NCBI GenBank assembly: GCA_019873665.1 | Contig: JAIOAV010000008.1 | Location: forward strand, 1-64,000 | Direction of reading: 5' to 3' | From: Chloroflexota bacterium | Lineage (GTDB): Bacteria > Chloroflexota > Anaerolineae > JAAYEA01 | Length of the DNA: 64,000 bases | Part shown: positions 31,587-40,862 of the stretch, piece by piece | Numbering within the stretch: the stretch's first letter is position 1 | Layout of the letters: each line of letters begins with the position of its first letter | The notes under the pieces: model-generated | The model's input: only the letters and a program-made list of their open reading frames with translations | What the model was told of the DNA's origin: nothing | Databases searched by the model: none | Translations under genes and position numbers: made by a program

Positions 31587-33095
31587 ATGGAACTGAGAAC
31601 GGAATCTGTCATCATTATCGGCGCGGGGATCGCCGGGCTATCGTGCGGCTGCTATGCGCAGATGAACGGCTACCGTTCCCGCATCTTCGAGCTGCACACC
31701 ATCCCGGGCGGGCTGTGCACGTCGTGGCGCCGCAAGGGGTATGTCTTTGATGGCAGCATCCGCTACCTCACCGGCACCCACCCGCATTCCAGGGTGCACC
31801 AGGTATGGGAGGAGCTGGGACTCATGCCCGGTCGTCCCATCCACTATTACGACGAGTTCATCCGTTTCGAGAGGACGGATGGCCGCGCCTTTTGCCTGTA
31901 CACCGACATAGACCGGCTGGAAGAGCATATGCTGACGCTATCGCCGCAGGACGAGGGGCTGATCCGCGAGTTTGCCGCCGCGCTGCGCCAGTTCCGCGAT
32001 GTGGAGATGCCAGTGGACCTGACGCCGGCGGACGCCCGCGAGTGGCGGCAGATGGGCCAGGAGATGTTGCCGGCACTCTGGCCGGTCTTGCGCTGGCGCG
32101 GCGTTACGGTGCGCGAGTTTGCGGCGCGCTTTCGCGACCCGCTGCTGCGCGAGGGCCTGCCGGAGTTCTTCCAGTTCTCCCCGCCCGACTTTCCCATGAT
32201 GCTCGTGCTGATGACGATCGCCATGATGCATGACCATGAGGCAGGCTACCCCATTGGTGGCTCGCTGGCCTTTGCCCAGGACCTGGCCAGGCGCTACACG
32301 GCACTGGGCGGCGAGATCCAGTATCGCGCGCGGGTGACGGAGATCCTCGTCGAGGATGACCGCGCTGTGGGCGTGCGGCTAGCAGATGGCAGCGAGCACC
32401 GCGCCGATCTCGTCATCTCGGCGGCGGACGGGCACAGCACTATATTTGATCTGCTGGGCGGGCGTTATGTCAACGATACGATCCACGCCTACTATGACCA
32501 CCTACCGGTCGCCAAGTCGCTGATCCAGGTGTCGCTGGGCGTGAACGCGGATTTCAGCGCCGAGCCGCCCTCGCTCAGCTTTCCGCTGCCGCGGCCGATC
32601 GTGCTGGGCAACATCTGGCACCACCGACTGGTGGTCAAGCACTATTGCTTTGACCCGACGATGGCGCCGCCGGGCAAGTCGGTGCTGAGCGTCTGGTGCG
32701 AGGCGGATTACGACTATTGGCGGGCGATGCGCGCGCACCCCGAGCACTATCGCGCCGCCAAGGAGTTGGTGGCGGCGCAGGTGATCACCGCGCTGGACGA
32801 GCGCTATCCTGGGCTGCGCGATCGGATCGAAGTGGTGGACGTGGCCACCCCGATCACCTACGAGCGCTACACGGCCAACTGGCGCGGCGCGTTCGCCGGC
32901 TGGGCGCTGACGACGCGCAAGATGAGCATGATGATGGGGCGCGGCATGAGCAAGACGCTGCCGGGGCTGCGCGGTTTTTACATGATCGGGCAGTGGGTGG
33001 AGCCGGGCGGTAACGTGGAGCTATCCGCTGCATCGGGACGGGACATAATCAAGGATATCTGCGGCGCCGCCGGCAAGCCGTTCCACACGGGGTGA
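31587..33095 (+). CDS. FAD-dependent phytoene desaturase-like (CrtI family) oxidoreductase
   Basis: A 502-residue flavoprotein. SVIIIGAGIAGLSCGCYAQMNGYRSRIFE is the dinucleotide-binding motif and LHTIPGGLCTSWRRKGYVFDGSIRYL the CrtI-type continuation. The middle has GYPIGGSLAFAQDLARRYTALGGEI and the C-terminus LPGLRGFYMIGQWVEPGGNVELSAASGRDI, the FAD ribityl region. Relatives desaturate or isomerise carotenoids, retinol or other polyenes; no carotenoid genes are near. No signal peptide. RBS TAGGAGGCGAA. It is probably translated together with the 34-codon ORF. Confidence 0.85.
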   Translation: MELRTESVIIIGAGIAGLSCGCYAQMNGYRSRIFELHTIPGGLCTSWRRKGYVFDGSIRYLTGTHPHSRVHQVWEELGLMPGRPIHYYDEFIRFERTDGRAFCLYTDIDRLEEHMLTLSPQDEGLIREFAAALRQFRDVEMPVDLTPADAREWRQMGQEMLPALWPVLRWRGVTVREFAARFRDPLLREGLPEFFQFSPPDFPMMLVLMTIAMMHDHEAGYPIGGSLAFAQDLARRYTALGGEIQYRARVTEILVEDDRAVGVRLADGSEHRADLVISAADGHSTIFDLLGGRYVNDTIHAYYDHLPVAKSLIQVSLGVNADFSAEPPSLSFPLPRPIVLGNIWHHRLVVKHYCFDPTMAPPGKSVLSVWCEADYDYWRAMRAHPEHYRAAKELVAAQVITALDERYPGLRDRIEVVDVATPITYERYTANWRGAFAGWALTTRKMSMMMGRGMSKTLPGLRGFYMIGQWVEPGGNVELSAASGRDIIKDICGAAGKPFHTG

Positions 33096-33113
33096 TGGCG
33101 AACCGGCTCTGGC

Positions 33114-33141
33114 TTGTGGCGGGCAGGCTTTGGCGTATAAT
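33114..33141 (+). promoter_or_regulatory. Promoter of tRNA-Gln(UUG)
   Basis: TTGTGG, 16 bases, perfect TATAAT ending 11 bases before the tRNA 5' end. Confidence 0.65.
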
Positions 33142-33152
33142 AGGGCGTGCTG

Positions 33153-33223
33153 TGGGGGATCGTCTAGCGGTAGGACAGCTGAATTTGGCTCAGCCAAGCG
33201 GGGTTCGAATCCCTGTCCCCCAA
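33153..33223 (+). tRNA. tRNA-Gln (anticodon UUG)
   Basis: Acceptor arm TGGGGGA pairs with TCCCCCA. The anticodon stem GCTGA/TCAGC holds loop ATTTGGC with anticodon TTG, reading CAA. The T arm is CGGGG-TTCGAAT-CCCTG. The discriminator base is A and no CCA is encoded. Confidence 0.95.
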
Positions 33224-33224
33224 T

Positions 33225-33252
33225 TTGACACTGGAGGGGAGTGTGCTATAAT
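33225..33252 (+). promoter_or_regulatory. Consensus promoter of tRNA-Gln(CUG)
   Basis: TTGACA, 16 bases, TATAAT, both hexamers perfect, placed in the 39-base gap between the two tRNA genes; the -35 begins two bases after the first tRNA. Confidence 0.8.
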
Positions 33253-33262
33253 GGCTTTACCC

Positions 33263-33336
33263 TGGGGGATCGTCTAGTGGTAGGACAGCTGACTCTGGAT
33301 CAGTAAGCCGGGGTTCGAATCCCTGTCCCCCAGCCA
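33263..33336 (+). tRNA. tRNA-Gln (anticodon CUG), CCA encoded
   Basis: Acceptor TGGGGGA pairs with TCCCCCA, discriminator G, followed by encoded CCA (33334-33336). The anticodon stem GCTGA/TCAGT encloses loop CTCTGGA with anticodon CTG, reading CAG. The sequence is nearly identical to the tRNA 110 bases upstream except in the anticodon arm and variable loop. Confidence 0.95.
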
Positions 33337-33337
33337 A

Positions 33338-33377
33338 AAAGGGCGGGTAGTTGGCGTGAGTCAACGCCCCGCCCTTT
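33338..33377 (+). terminator. Hairpin terminator after the tRNA pair
   Basis: AAAGGGCGGG (33338-33347) pairs with CCCGCCCTTT (33368-33377), directly after the second tRNA's CCA. The run of U is short (TTTGCTGTT), so it may work mainly as a 3'-end structure. Confidence 0.6.
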
Positions 33378-33474
33378 GCTGTTCCGCCCGTCGTCCAGAG
33401 CGTGCCTATAGGCGCGTCCTCGTCCAGGCGCATCATCGCCCCACACCCCTGACAGCCGCATGGCGTCCGCCGAG

Positions 33475-33502
33475 TTGACGTGTGCCACAGCTGTGGTAAC
33501 AT
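33475..33502 (+). promoter_or_regulatory. Promoter with central palindrome before the MttB-family gene
   Basis: TTGACG, 16 bases, TAACAT. The spacer contains the perfect 12-base palindrome CCACAGCTGTGG (33485-33496), well placed for a repressor or activator between the two hexamers. Confidence 0.5.
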
Positions 33503-33563
33503 GGCCCACGGAGTCTCATAGCCATGGAATCGGTGAGAGGACAAGTCCGCGGGGAGTGACGCC

Positions 33564-34988
33564 ATGAAACTGACGACGCTCACCGTTCTGTCCGAGTCAG
33601 AAATCCGCGACATACACCACGCCACCCTGGACATCCTAGCAAGCTGCGGCGTCAAGGTGCTCAGCCCGCGCCTGTTGGATTGCCTGCAGGCCAAGGGACT
33701 GCCCGTGGACGCGGCAACGCAGACGTTGCGCTTTCCACGGGCCGCGCTCGATGACGCGCTGGCCCACTGCCCGCCGACCTTTGAGGTGTTCGACCGTGAG
33801 GGGCAGCCCGCTTTCATCCTGGGCAACGCCGTTCCCAAGATCGCTGCCGGCCACAACGCTGTCTTCTGGGTGGATTCCGACACTGGCCAGACACGACCCT
33901 CGCGCGTCGCGGACGTGGAACGCTTTGCTCGCCTCTGCGAAAGGTCGCCGCAGATCGACATGCTCGGCATCCCGGTCATGCCGCAGGACGTGCCCGACCC
34001 GCGCCACACGCTGCTGTATGCGGTCAAGGCCTGCGTGGAAAACTGCCGCAAGCCCATCTTTTTCTCCACCGACAATCGTGAGGTCAACCGCGGCTGCATC
34101 GAGCTCTTGCGCGCCGCCTTTGCCGGCGACCTGGACCGGCAAGTCTATGGCATTAGCCAGCTCTCACCTACCAGCCCGCTCTTCTGGGAGGAACGCGTCG
34201 GCGAGGCGATATTGGACACCCTCGAGACCAATGTGCCGCTGGCGATCCTCCCCGAGCCCAACGCGGGCGTGTCGGCGCCATACACGCTGGCCGGGCTGCT
34301 GACGATGAACAACGCTGAGTGCCTCTCTGGCCTGGTCATGATTCAGCTACTGAAGCCCGGACACCCGGTCCTCTACGCCAACTCCTGGACCACGACGGAC
34401 ATGCGCACCGGCGCGGCCCTGGTGGGGTCCATCGAGACAACGGTCTGCCGCATCGCCGGGGCGCAGCTCGCGCGGTACTACCACGTCCCCTGCCATACCA
34501 CAGCACCCAACTCGGATAACCACGCGCACGACGAGCAGAACGCCTGGGAAAAGACCTTCAGCCTCATGGCGTCGGTAGGCGCGGGCAATGACCTCATCGT
34601 CAACTGCGGCATGTTCGCCACCGGCCTGACCTGCAGCGACGAGCAGCTTCTGATGGACGCCGAGATCGCCGCCATGTGCCGCCGTCTCGCCGCCGGCATC
34701 GAGGTGAGCGCCGAAACCATCGCCGCCGACCTGATCCAGCGCATCGGCCCGCAGGGCGAGTCGTACCTGACCCAGGAGCACACGCTGCGGCGGTTGCGGT
34801 CGGGCGAGTTCTTCATGCCAGACCTGGCAGTGCGCGGGGCGCGAGCCGCCTGGGAGGCGACGGGCGCCAGAGACACCTACGCCCTAGCCAGAGACCTGGC
34901 CGCCAGATGGGGCAACTACTCCGGCGGGAGATTGGACCCCGCTCGTGCGGACAAGCTGCGCGAATGCCTGGCGCATCTCATCCAGTAG
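33564..34988 (+). CDS. MttB-family (trimethylamine methyltransferase-like) protein, no pyrrolysine
   Basis: A 474-residue protein of the MttB superfamily. SESEIRDIHHATLDILASCGVKVLSP is the standard N-terminus, AAGHNAVFWVDSDTGQTRPSRVADVERFARL the second block, and LATLLTMNN-type residues with SGLVMIQLLKPGHPVLYAN the core. There is no in-frame TAG, so it is a non-pyrrolysine member; such enzymes demethylate quaternary amines like glycine betaine or act on other methylated or unidentified substrates with a corrinoid protein. No corrinoid protein gene is next to it. RBS GGGAGTGACGCC. It heads a run of two large unknown enzymes and two amidohydrolases. Confidence 0.85.
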   Translation: MKLTTLTVLSESEIRDIHHATLDILASCGVKVLSPRLLDCLQAKGLPVDAATQTLRFPRAALDDALAHCPPTFEVFDREGQPAFILGNAVPKIAAGHNAVFWVDSDTGQTRPSRVADVERFARLCERSPQIDMLGIPVMPQDVPDPRHTLLYAVKACVENCRKPIFFSTDNREVNRGCIELLRAAFAGDLDRQVYGISQLSPTSPLFWEERVGEAILDTLETNVPLAILPEPNAGVSAPYTLAGLLTMNNAECLSGLVMIQLLKPGHPVLYANSWTTTDMRTGAALVGSIETTVCRIAGAQLARYYHVPCHTTAPNSDNHAHDEQNAWEKTFSLMASVGAGNDLIVNCGMFATGLTCSDEQLLMDAEIAAMCRRLAAGIEVSAETIAADLIQRIGPQGESYLTQEHTLRRLRSGEFFMPDLAVRGARAAWEATGARDTYALARDLAARWGNYSGGRLDPARADKLRECLAHLIQ

Positions 34989-35030
34989 GCCGGAGCGCCT
35001 CCGGACACCAAACGAGATAAGGAGTCGGAT

Positions 35031-38000
35031 ATGAAGCGGTTTGACATCGCCCCCTTTGCTTTGCCCAATGGCCCCCGTGGCGAGCTCCTGTTCGAGGAAG
35101 CGCGGGACGTGCAGGCGGTGGAGGTCGTCTTCGCAGGCGCCGCGCCGCGCGAGGCCAAGCTCCAGTACAAGCGCAAGACATGGCCGCAGTCACGCTTTGA
35201 GTTCCCGGCGAACAGGGACGTGGAGCGCCCGATGCACTTCGGGTGGCAGCGGATGGACGACCTTTTCACCCCCGAGTGGGTAGACGCCGCCGTAGAGGTC
35301 ACACCCGCTGGCCCCCATACCCTAGCTTTCACCTTCAAGCCGCTCCAGACCGAGATTCCCGATTTTCCCGGCGCCGATGACTACAACGTGACCTATCGCC
35401 GCACCGTGGGCGTCCGCGTGGCTGGAAGCGAGGTCCCCGTGCGTGCGATGCGCGTCTATACCACCTCGCAGCCAACCCGGAGCGCGCTGCGCGTCGAGCT
35501 GCACGCCGGCAGACAGATCGCGGCCCCGTACATCGAGGTCTCCGGGTACAACGCGGTGGTCCGCCGCGCCACAGGTGTGGCCGAAACCGTCGCATCCGGG
35601 GGCCGTGTACGTGTGGACACGGCAGGGCTGCGCTCCTTCGGCCTGCAAGTCGAGCACATGACTCCCGCCCACCGCTACGCCCACGACGAGGGTCATCTCC
35701 TTTTCACTCTGGGGGAGGAAGCCTTCACCATCTCCCTGGCGGCGCTGGAGGCAGAGGGCCCGATCTGGTACGCCGAGGCAGGGGTGTATATCGCGCTGGC
35801 CGACGATGCCACGACCTACGAGCAGTATCGCGCGCGCATTGCGGGCTCGCGCACCATCGCGCAGCAGGTGGCGGAGCGCCCCGAGCAATCGCTGGCCGGC
35901 GCGATGAACGGCCAGCCGCGCCCGCACCCGATCCCGTATTGTTTCGGCTGCAAACACGCCCGGCAAAAGTTCTGGGTCGAGCCGTGCGGCGACCTGCAAC
36001 TGACTGCCTGGCCGGTGACCAGGCTGCCCGGCGCCGACACGCCCAAGTGGAAGAACAAGGGGAGCGCGCGCTACTTTTTCGGGCTCGACCGCTGGGCGCC
36101 AGAGGGGCGGCACAACGACCCCTGGCCGGTGATGGCTTACAACTTGCATTTCCGGCGCGGCGATGTGCGGCTGCAGGAAAAGTGCTTCGCCGTGCCGCTG
36201 GCGCAGTCTATCCTAGCCGGCGAGCCCGCGCCCGATGCCACGATAGTGGCTCTGGTGCGCTTTAGCTTCGAGAACACCGGCGACCGTCCGAAGACCGCCG
36301 AGCTGCCGCTGGCCTATAGCAGCAACGCGCCGCGAGCTGTGAACCGCCGCCAGGAGCTGAGCCGCGGGTCACGCAGCCAGACCGACACGCTGATCCCGCT
36401 GTGCGAGCACGAAAAGCTGATCCTGCAGGGAGACTGCGTGCTGGGCGAGTTCCAGGGCGCGCCGGTGCTCCGCCTGCAATACGAGACGGACATGGAGACA
36501 GCCATCGTCGCGGACGGTGTGCGTTTCCACAAGGAGTTGCGGCCCGGCGAGCGCTGTGAGCTGCTGATGCGTATTCCGTACGTCGCCCTGGAGTCGGCGG
36601 CGGAGGTCGAGGCACTGCGCAAGCTTGATTTTGGCCGGTGCTACGACGAGATGGCGCGGTTCTGGCGCGCGGAGAGTCGCAAGGGGGCGCAGATCCGCAC
36701 GCCGGACCCGCACCTGAACGCCGTCTATGCCGGGCATCTGCCGATCGTGCTGATGGCCGACTTTGGCCACCCGGATGGCTCCGGGATCGTCAACACCTCG
36801 GTCGGGGCCACGACCTATGGGAACTACACCAACGAATCCGCGATGATCATCGAGGAGCTGGAGCAACGGGGACTGAAGGAGGAGGTTGAGCGGCGGCTGG
36901 CGGTGTGGGTCCGCTACCAGGGGACAGTCGGCCTGACGGGGCGCTTCACCGACCACGACGGCGTGTTCTTTGGCGCCGGCGGCCTGGAGTCGGGACACAG
37001 TTATAACCAGCACCACGGCTGGGCGCTCTGGGCCCTGGCGCGTCATTACCTGCACACGGGCGACCGCGCCTGGTTCGCGAGCGTGGCGGATAGCGTCGTG
37101 CGCGGCGCAGAGTGGATCGTCCGGCAGAGGAGGGAGACCACTGGTGACTTGCCGCATTCGCGCGGCTGGGAGTGCGGGTTCCTGCCGGCGGGCGCGCTGG
37201 AGGACGTGGACGACTTTTTCTACTGGCTGAGCACCAACTGCCTCACCTGGCGCGGGCTGGATGCGGCCGCGACCGCGCTAGAGGAGTACGGGCATCCGGA
37301 GGCGGCACGATACCGCCGAGAGGCAGAGGCCTTTCGCGCCAACCTGCTCCGCGGATACGAGACCTCGCGCCGGCACAGCCCGCTTATCCGCCTGCGGGAC
37401 GGGCGCTGGATACCGCACTACCCCTCGCGCCTGTACTGCCGGGGCCGTGACTATGGCTGGATTCGCGAGGTGCTGGAGGGCTCAGTGTACCTGTTGCTCT
37501 CCGGCCTCTATGCGCCCGAGAGTGTAGAAGGCGGCTGGATCCTCGACGATTTCAACGACACCCGCTACATGAACCCACCTTTCGGCTACCGGATAGACGA
37601 CCCTTTGACTCAATGGTATGACTGCGGCGGTTTTTCGGCGCAGCCAAACCTGCTCGCCGGCCTACTGCCGTACCTCGACCGCGACGAGATCGAGGTCTAT
37701 CTGTGGATGTTCTTCAACGCCTGGGCGGCCTGCTACCGCGAGGAGGTGCAGGCCATAGTGGAGCATCCGCAGCCGGTCCTGGGTTTTTCCAACAGCGCGC
37801 CCTTCAAGACGAGCGATCAGTCCAACGCGATGAAGTGGCTCGCCTACATGTTCGTCTACGAGCGGGATGGCCTCCTGCATCTGGGGCGTGCGCTGCCGCG
37901 GGCCTGGTTCGCCGGCGAGGAGCCCTTCGGCGCCGAGCGACTCAGCACCCCTGCTGGCATCGTTTCCGTCGTCTACCGCCCGCAACCCGAGGCGGACCGC

Positions 38001-38192
38001 ATTGATGCGGAGGTTGAGCTCGCGCTGCGCCGCAGGCCGGAGCAGCTGCTGCTCCGTTTCCGCCATCCGCTCAAGAAACCCATCCGCTCCGTATCGGTTG
38101 CCAGCCACCCCCACAGAGCATTCGACGCGGAGAGCGGAGATGTCGAGCTCCCACCCACCAGCGGCAGGGTGCGCGTATCCGTGGCGTATTGA
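35031..38192 (+). CDS. Large unrecognised protein, probable six-hairpin glycosidase-like
   Basis: A 1053-residue protein without signal peptide, family not recognised. Residues 1-560 are rich in beta strands (for example AAVEVTPAGPHTLAFTFKPLQTEI, PAPDATIVALVRFSFENTGDRP). Residues about 560-950 look like an (alpha/alpha)6 barrel: HLNAVYAGHLPIVLMADFGHPDGSGIVNTS, GGLESGHSYNQHHGWALWALARHYLHTGDRAWFASVADSVVRGAEWIV, ALEEYGHPEAARYRREAEAFRANLL. Acidic residues in YTNESAMIIEELE and WILDDFNDTRY are catalytic candidates. A beta domain closes the protein. Such folds occur in GH63, GH78, GH95 and GH127-like enzymes. RBS AAGGAGTCGGAT; 42 bases after the MttB-family gene. Confidence 0.6.
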   Translation: MKRFDIAPFALPNGPRGELLFEEARDVQAVEVVFAGAAPREAKLQYKRKTWPQSRFEFPANRDVERPMHFGWQRMDDLFTPEWVDAAVEVTPAGPHTLAFTFKPLQTEIPDFPGADDYNVTYRRTVGVRVAGSEVPVRAMRVYTTSQPTRSALRVELHAGRQIAAPYIEVSGYNAVVRRATGVAETVASGGRVRVDTAGLRSFGLQVEHMTPAHRYAHDEGHLLFTLGEEAFTISLAALEAEGPIWYAEAGVYIALADDATTYEQYRARIAGSRTIAQQVAERPEQSLAGAMNGQPRPHPIPYCFGCKHARQKFWVEPCGDLQLTAWPVTRLPGADTPKWKNKGSARYFFGLDRWAPEGRHNDPWPVMAYNLHFRRGDVRLQEKCFAVPLAQSILAGEPAPDATIVALVRFSFENTGDRPKTAELPLAYSSNAPRAVNRRQELSRGSRSQTDTLIPLCEHEKLILQGDCVLGEFQGAPVLRLQYETDMETAIVADGVRFHKELRPGERCELLMRIPYVALESAAEVEALRKLDFGRCYDEMARFWRAESRKGAQIRTPDPHLNAVYAGHLPIVLMADFGHPDGSGIVNTSVGATTYGNYTNESAMIIEELEQRGLKEEVERRLAVWVRYQGTVGLTGRFTDHDGVFFGAGGLESGHSYNQHHGWALWALARHYLHTGDRAWFASVADSVVRGAEWIVRQRRETTGDLPHSRGWECGFLPAGALEDVDDFFYWLSTNCLTWRGLDAAATALEEYGHPEAARYRREAEAFRANLLRGYETSRRHSPLIRLRDGRWIPHYPSRLYCRGRDYGWIREVLEGSVYLLLSGLYAPESVEGGWILDDFNDTRYMNPPFGYRIDDPLTQWYDCGGFSAQPNLLAGLLPYLDRDEIEVYLWMFFNAWAACYREEVQAIVEHPQPVLGFSNSAPFKTSDQSNAMKWLAYMFVYERDGLLHLGRALPRAWFAGEEPFGAERLSTPAGIVSVVYRPQPEADRIDAEVELALRRRPEQLLLRFRHPLKKPIRSVSVASHPHRAFDAESGDVELPPTSGRVRVSVAY

Positions 38193-38347
38193 GAGAGCAG
38201 GGCAGGTCCGACGTCGGGGCAATGTCAGCGGGAGGGCCGCACGACATACTTTGCGGCCAATAAGCTCACCTCCATTGTTCCGGCGCGTGCCCGAGCGTCA
38301 TGGTGGAGGCAAGGTTGAAACGTGCAGAGAAAAGGAGGCACTAACGG

Positions 38348-40837
38348 ATGACCGGAAAGGAAGCGAATCTGACTTATGAAGGTCGGATCGCGTTCGATGA
38401 CGAGACGACGACCGCCCTGCAACATCCCTGTCTGCCTGATGTGGAGACGCCCATGAGCCGCCGGTATCTGGCGCTCTTGCAGGGATGGATTCCCATCGGG
38501 ATGCAGTACTTCCAGGAGTGGTCGAAACGTCCCAATTGCGGCCATTTCCTCGGCGGGTGGTACTTCTACGGTTCGGAGACCATCGGCCCGCTGCACGCGC
38601 TGGCCGCTGTGATCTCCTCCCCCGAGTACGATCCCGCTATCACCGGATTGAGCCGAGACGAACTGATCAGTGTGGCGGTCAAGGCGCTGCGCTATGCGTG
38701 CTTTACCCACGACACCGGCCCCGCGGATTGCGTGCGCGAATATCAGCACTTGCCCGGACTGCGCCGCAGGAACGATCACCCGTGGCTGGGGCCCAAATGG
38801 GGCGAGCGCGGCAAGGGGTTCTTCCCGGAAAGCCAGTGTGGCCGCAATCTGGCGACGCTGGTGAAATCTGCTGTCATCCTTCGTCCCTGGCTCGATCGGG
38901 AGACGTGGATGATGGTGGCGGCCATCTGCGCGGACTATCTGGAACGCTTCGCCGACATGGCGCCGCGGTCAGGGGTGTATTACGATACGCAGGCGGAGGA
39001 GAACGCCTGGACGGCGCTGGGATTGGCCGCCGCGCGGCTGTTTCTCGGCCGGCACGAGTCAGCGCAGAAATGGGAACAGGCTGCCCGCCGCTGGATGTTG
39101 TGCGCTGCTGCCGCGCCTGAAGACATGCGCGACCAGCGACAGCTTGATGGCAGGAGCGTGCGCGAATGGTGCGGCAGGACGTTCACGCTCTTGCCCGATC
39201 TCATGGCCGAGAATCATGGCATGGTTCATCCCAGCTATACCAGCTCGCCTATTGCCCTGATAGGCTCTGCCGTGAATCTGTATCGCATGTTTGACGAGCC
39301 AGAGCCACCACATTGGACGTGGCACCGGCAGGACATCTATGACAATCTGAAACGGCTATCCGACCGGTACGGCATGTTCCACCCCGTGCAGGGGATGGAC
39401 TGGCCGTATGTGAGTCCCTGCAGTCTGCCCGTAGTGCATGCCTTTGCGCGCCTGTATCTGGAAGACCCGGATGCCGCGTATTACGAAGAGGCAGCGCTTA
39501 CACTTGCCGAGACGATCATCAGGGGAAACGGCGGCCGAGTGTATCACCCGGATGTGGTCGCGCACTGCCATAACGTGCAGGACCCCATGATCCTCTGGGA
39601 ATCGCAGATCGCCAGCCTCGTTCCTCCGTACTTCGCGCACCGCCTCTGCGCGGGCAAGCCGGTGCCGGAGACGCCGGCAACGGACGTCCCGGACAAGTAT
39701 GCCGGGGTCAAGACGTATCCCCATTCGGGATTCGTCTTTCACCGTCACGCCAGAGGGCAGACCTCCTTCAGTTGGCGCAACGAGATCATGGCGCTGCCGC
39801 TGACGCGCGAAGGCCTGCTGACGGTCGCGCCGTCCTTCGGCTCGATCCTCGGCAAGGTGCAGGTCAAGGAGTATGCCGCGAGCCAGCGGCTGGAGCTGGT
39901 GGATGTGAATGACCAGAAGACGGGGTTCACTGCCGTCATGCGCGTTTCGCTTCATGAGGAGAGCATCCGCCAAGATGTGCTGCTGGCCTCTTTGCCGGAT
40001 GGCCGGATGGTGTGCCGGGAGGCGTTCCGCACGTTAAAGGCGTGCACGGTGGAACGGGTGCAGCAGGGGTATCTGGAGATCATGAACGAGATGTTCCCGG
40101 AACTGATAACCAATTGCGTCGGCCACCGCAAGCTCTACACTCCTGACGGCGAATACCTCTTTCCCAGCCTCGTCAAACCGACACCGGACGACGACACGAG
40201 GGTGGAGTTCAGAGAACCGCGATGGCTGAATCTCGACGATCGGATCGGAATCGTCATCGCGTCGGCGGGACATCGCGCCCTGTACCATAACCGCCACTTT
40301 TTCCAACCGTATCATGCGGTGAGCGACGAGCTGTTTCTGAATCTGCAGGAAGAGGCGGGGCGCTACTCGGCAGACGAGGTCATGGCGGATATCCTGTTCA
40401 TGCTATGTCCGGAACAGCACCACGACGAAACGCCTGATCAGACGCTGGTCACGGCAGACATGTCCCCCGCCGGCACCTGGGGCATCCTGGCGGGCACGAC
40501 CCTCGTCATCGGCAATCTCGATGCCGCGTCCGGGTGGTATGCCTTTCGCTTCCCCCGCCCGCGAATAGTCCCCGTCTTTGCTGGCATGATGCGGATCATG
40601 AGCGACGAGGTAGTCTACGAGACAGAGCTGCAGCGCGGTCGCGGACATTACCTCGAACCGCTGGCGACAGTGGCAAGCACCGATCCCGTAACGATCGCGG
40701 CGTTGCCCAACGGACAGTTGTACGCCACCAATCCCGGGCGAGGCAGGGCGGTGGTCTCCGTGCAGCGCGGCTCGAGCGAGATCACCGTATCGCTAGAGCC
40801 GGGCGAATCGGCCGCGCTTGTAATGGAGAACCGATGA
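38348..40837 (+). CDS. Large unrecognised protein, heparinase/polysaccharide-lyase-like architecture
   Basis: An 829-residue protein, family not certain. Residues about 35-400 appear to be an alpha/alpha toroid (YLALLQGWIPIGMQYFQEW, LISVAVKALRYACFTHDTG, CGRNLATLVKSAVILRPWLDRETWMMVAAICADYLERFAD, NAWTALGLAAARLFLG) and residues 450-829 a beta-sheet domain (HSGFVFHRHARGQTSFSWRNEIMALP). AENHGMVHPSYTSSP in the middle resembles the Asn-His-Tyr region of heparinase/chondroitin-lyase-like folds. Cleavage of uronic-acid polysaccharide would fit the GH2 glucuronidase-like gene and sulfatases elsewhere in the window. No signal peptide. RBS GGAGGCACTAACGG. Confidence 0.6.
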   Translation: MTGKEANLTYEGRIAFDDETTTALQHPCLPDVETPMSRRYLALLQGWIPIGMQYFQEWSKRPNCGHFLGGWYFYGSETIGPLHALAAVISSPEYDPAITGLSRDELISVAVKALRYACFTHDTGPADCVREYQHLPGLRRRNDHPWLGPKWGERGKGFFPESQCGRNLATLVKSAVILRPWLDRETWMMVAAICADYLERFADMAPRSGVYYDTQAEENAWTALGLAAARLFLGRHESAQKWEQAARRWMLCAAAAPEDMRDQRQLDGRSVREWCGRTFTLLPDLMAENHGMVHPSYTSSPIALIGSAVNLYRMFDEPEPPHWTWHRQDIYDNLKRLSDRYGMFHPVQGMDWPYVSPCSLPVVHAFARLYLEDPDAAYYEEAALTLAETIIRGNGGRVYHPDVVAHCHNVQDPMILWESQIASLVPPYFAHRLCAGKPVPETPATDVPDKYAGVKTYPHSGFVFHRHARGQTSFSWRNEIMALPLTREGLLTVAPSFGSILGKVQVKEYAASQRLELVDVNDQKTGFTAVMRVSLHEESIRQDVLLASLPDGRMVCREAFRTLKACTVERVQQGYLEIMNEMFPELITNCVGHRKLYTPDGEYLFPSLVKPTPDDDTRVEFREPRWLNLDDRIGIVIASAGHRALYHNRHFFQPYHAVSDELFLNLQEEAGRYSADEVMADILFMLCPEQHHDETPDQTLVTADMSPAGTWGILAGTTLVIGNLDAASGWYAFRFPRPRIVPVFAGMMRIMSDEVVYETELQRGRGHYLEPLATVASTDPVTIAALPNGQLYATNPGRGRAVVSVQRGSSEITVSLEPGESAALVMENR

Positions 40838-40862
40838 CAATGAACGCGGAGGGCAGACAGGG

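Noticed and set aside
33564-34988. Possible pyrrolysine (TAG) codon in the MttB-family gene
   Set aside because: The frame has no internal TAG; the gene is a non-pyrrolysine member.
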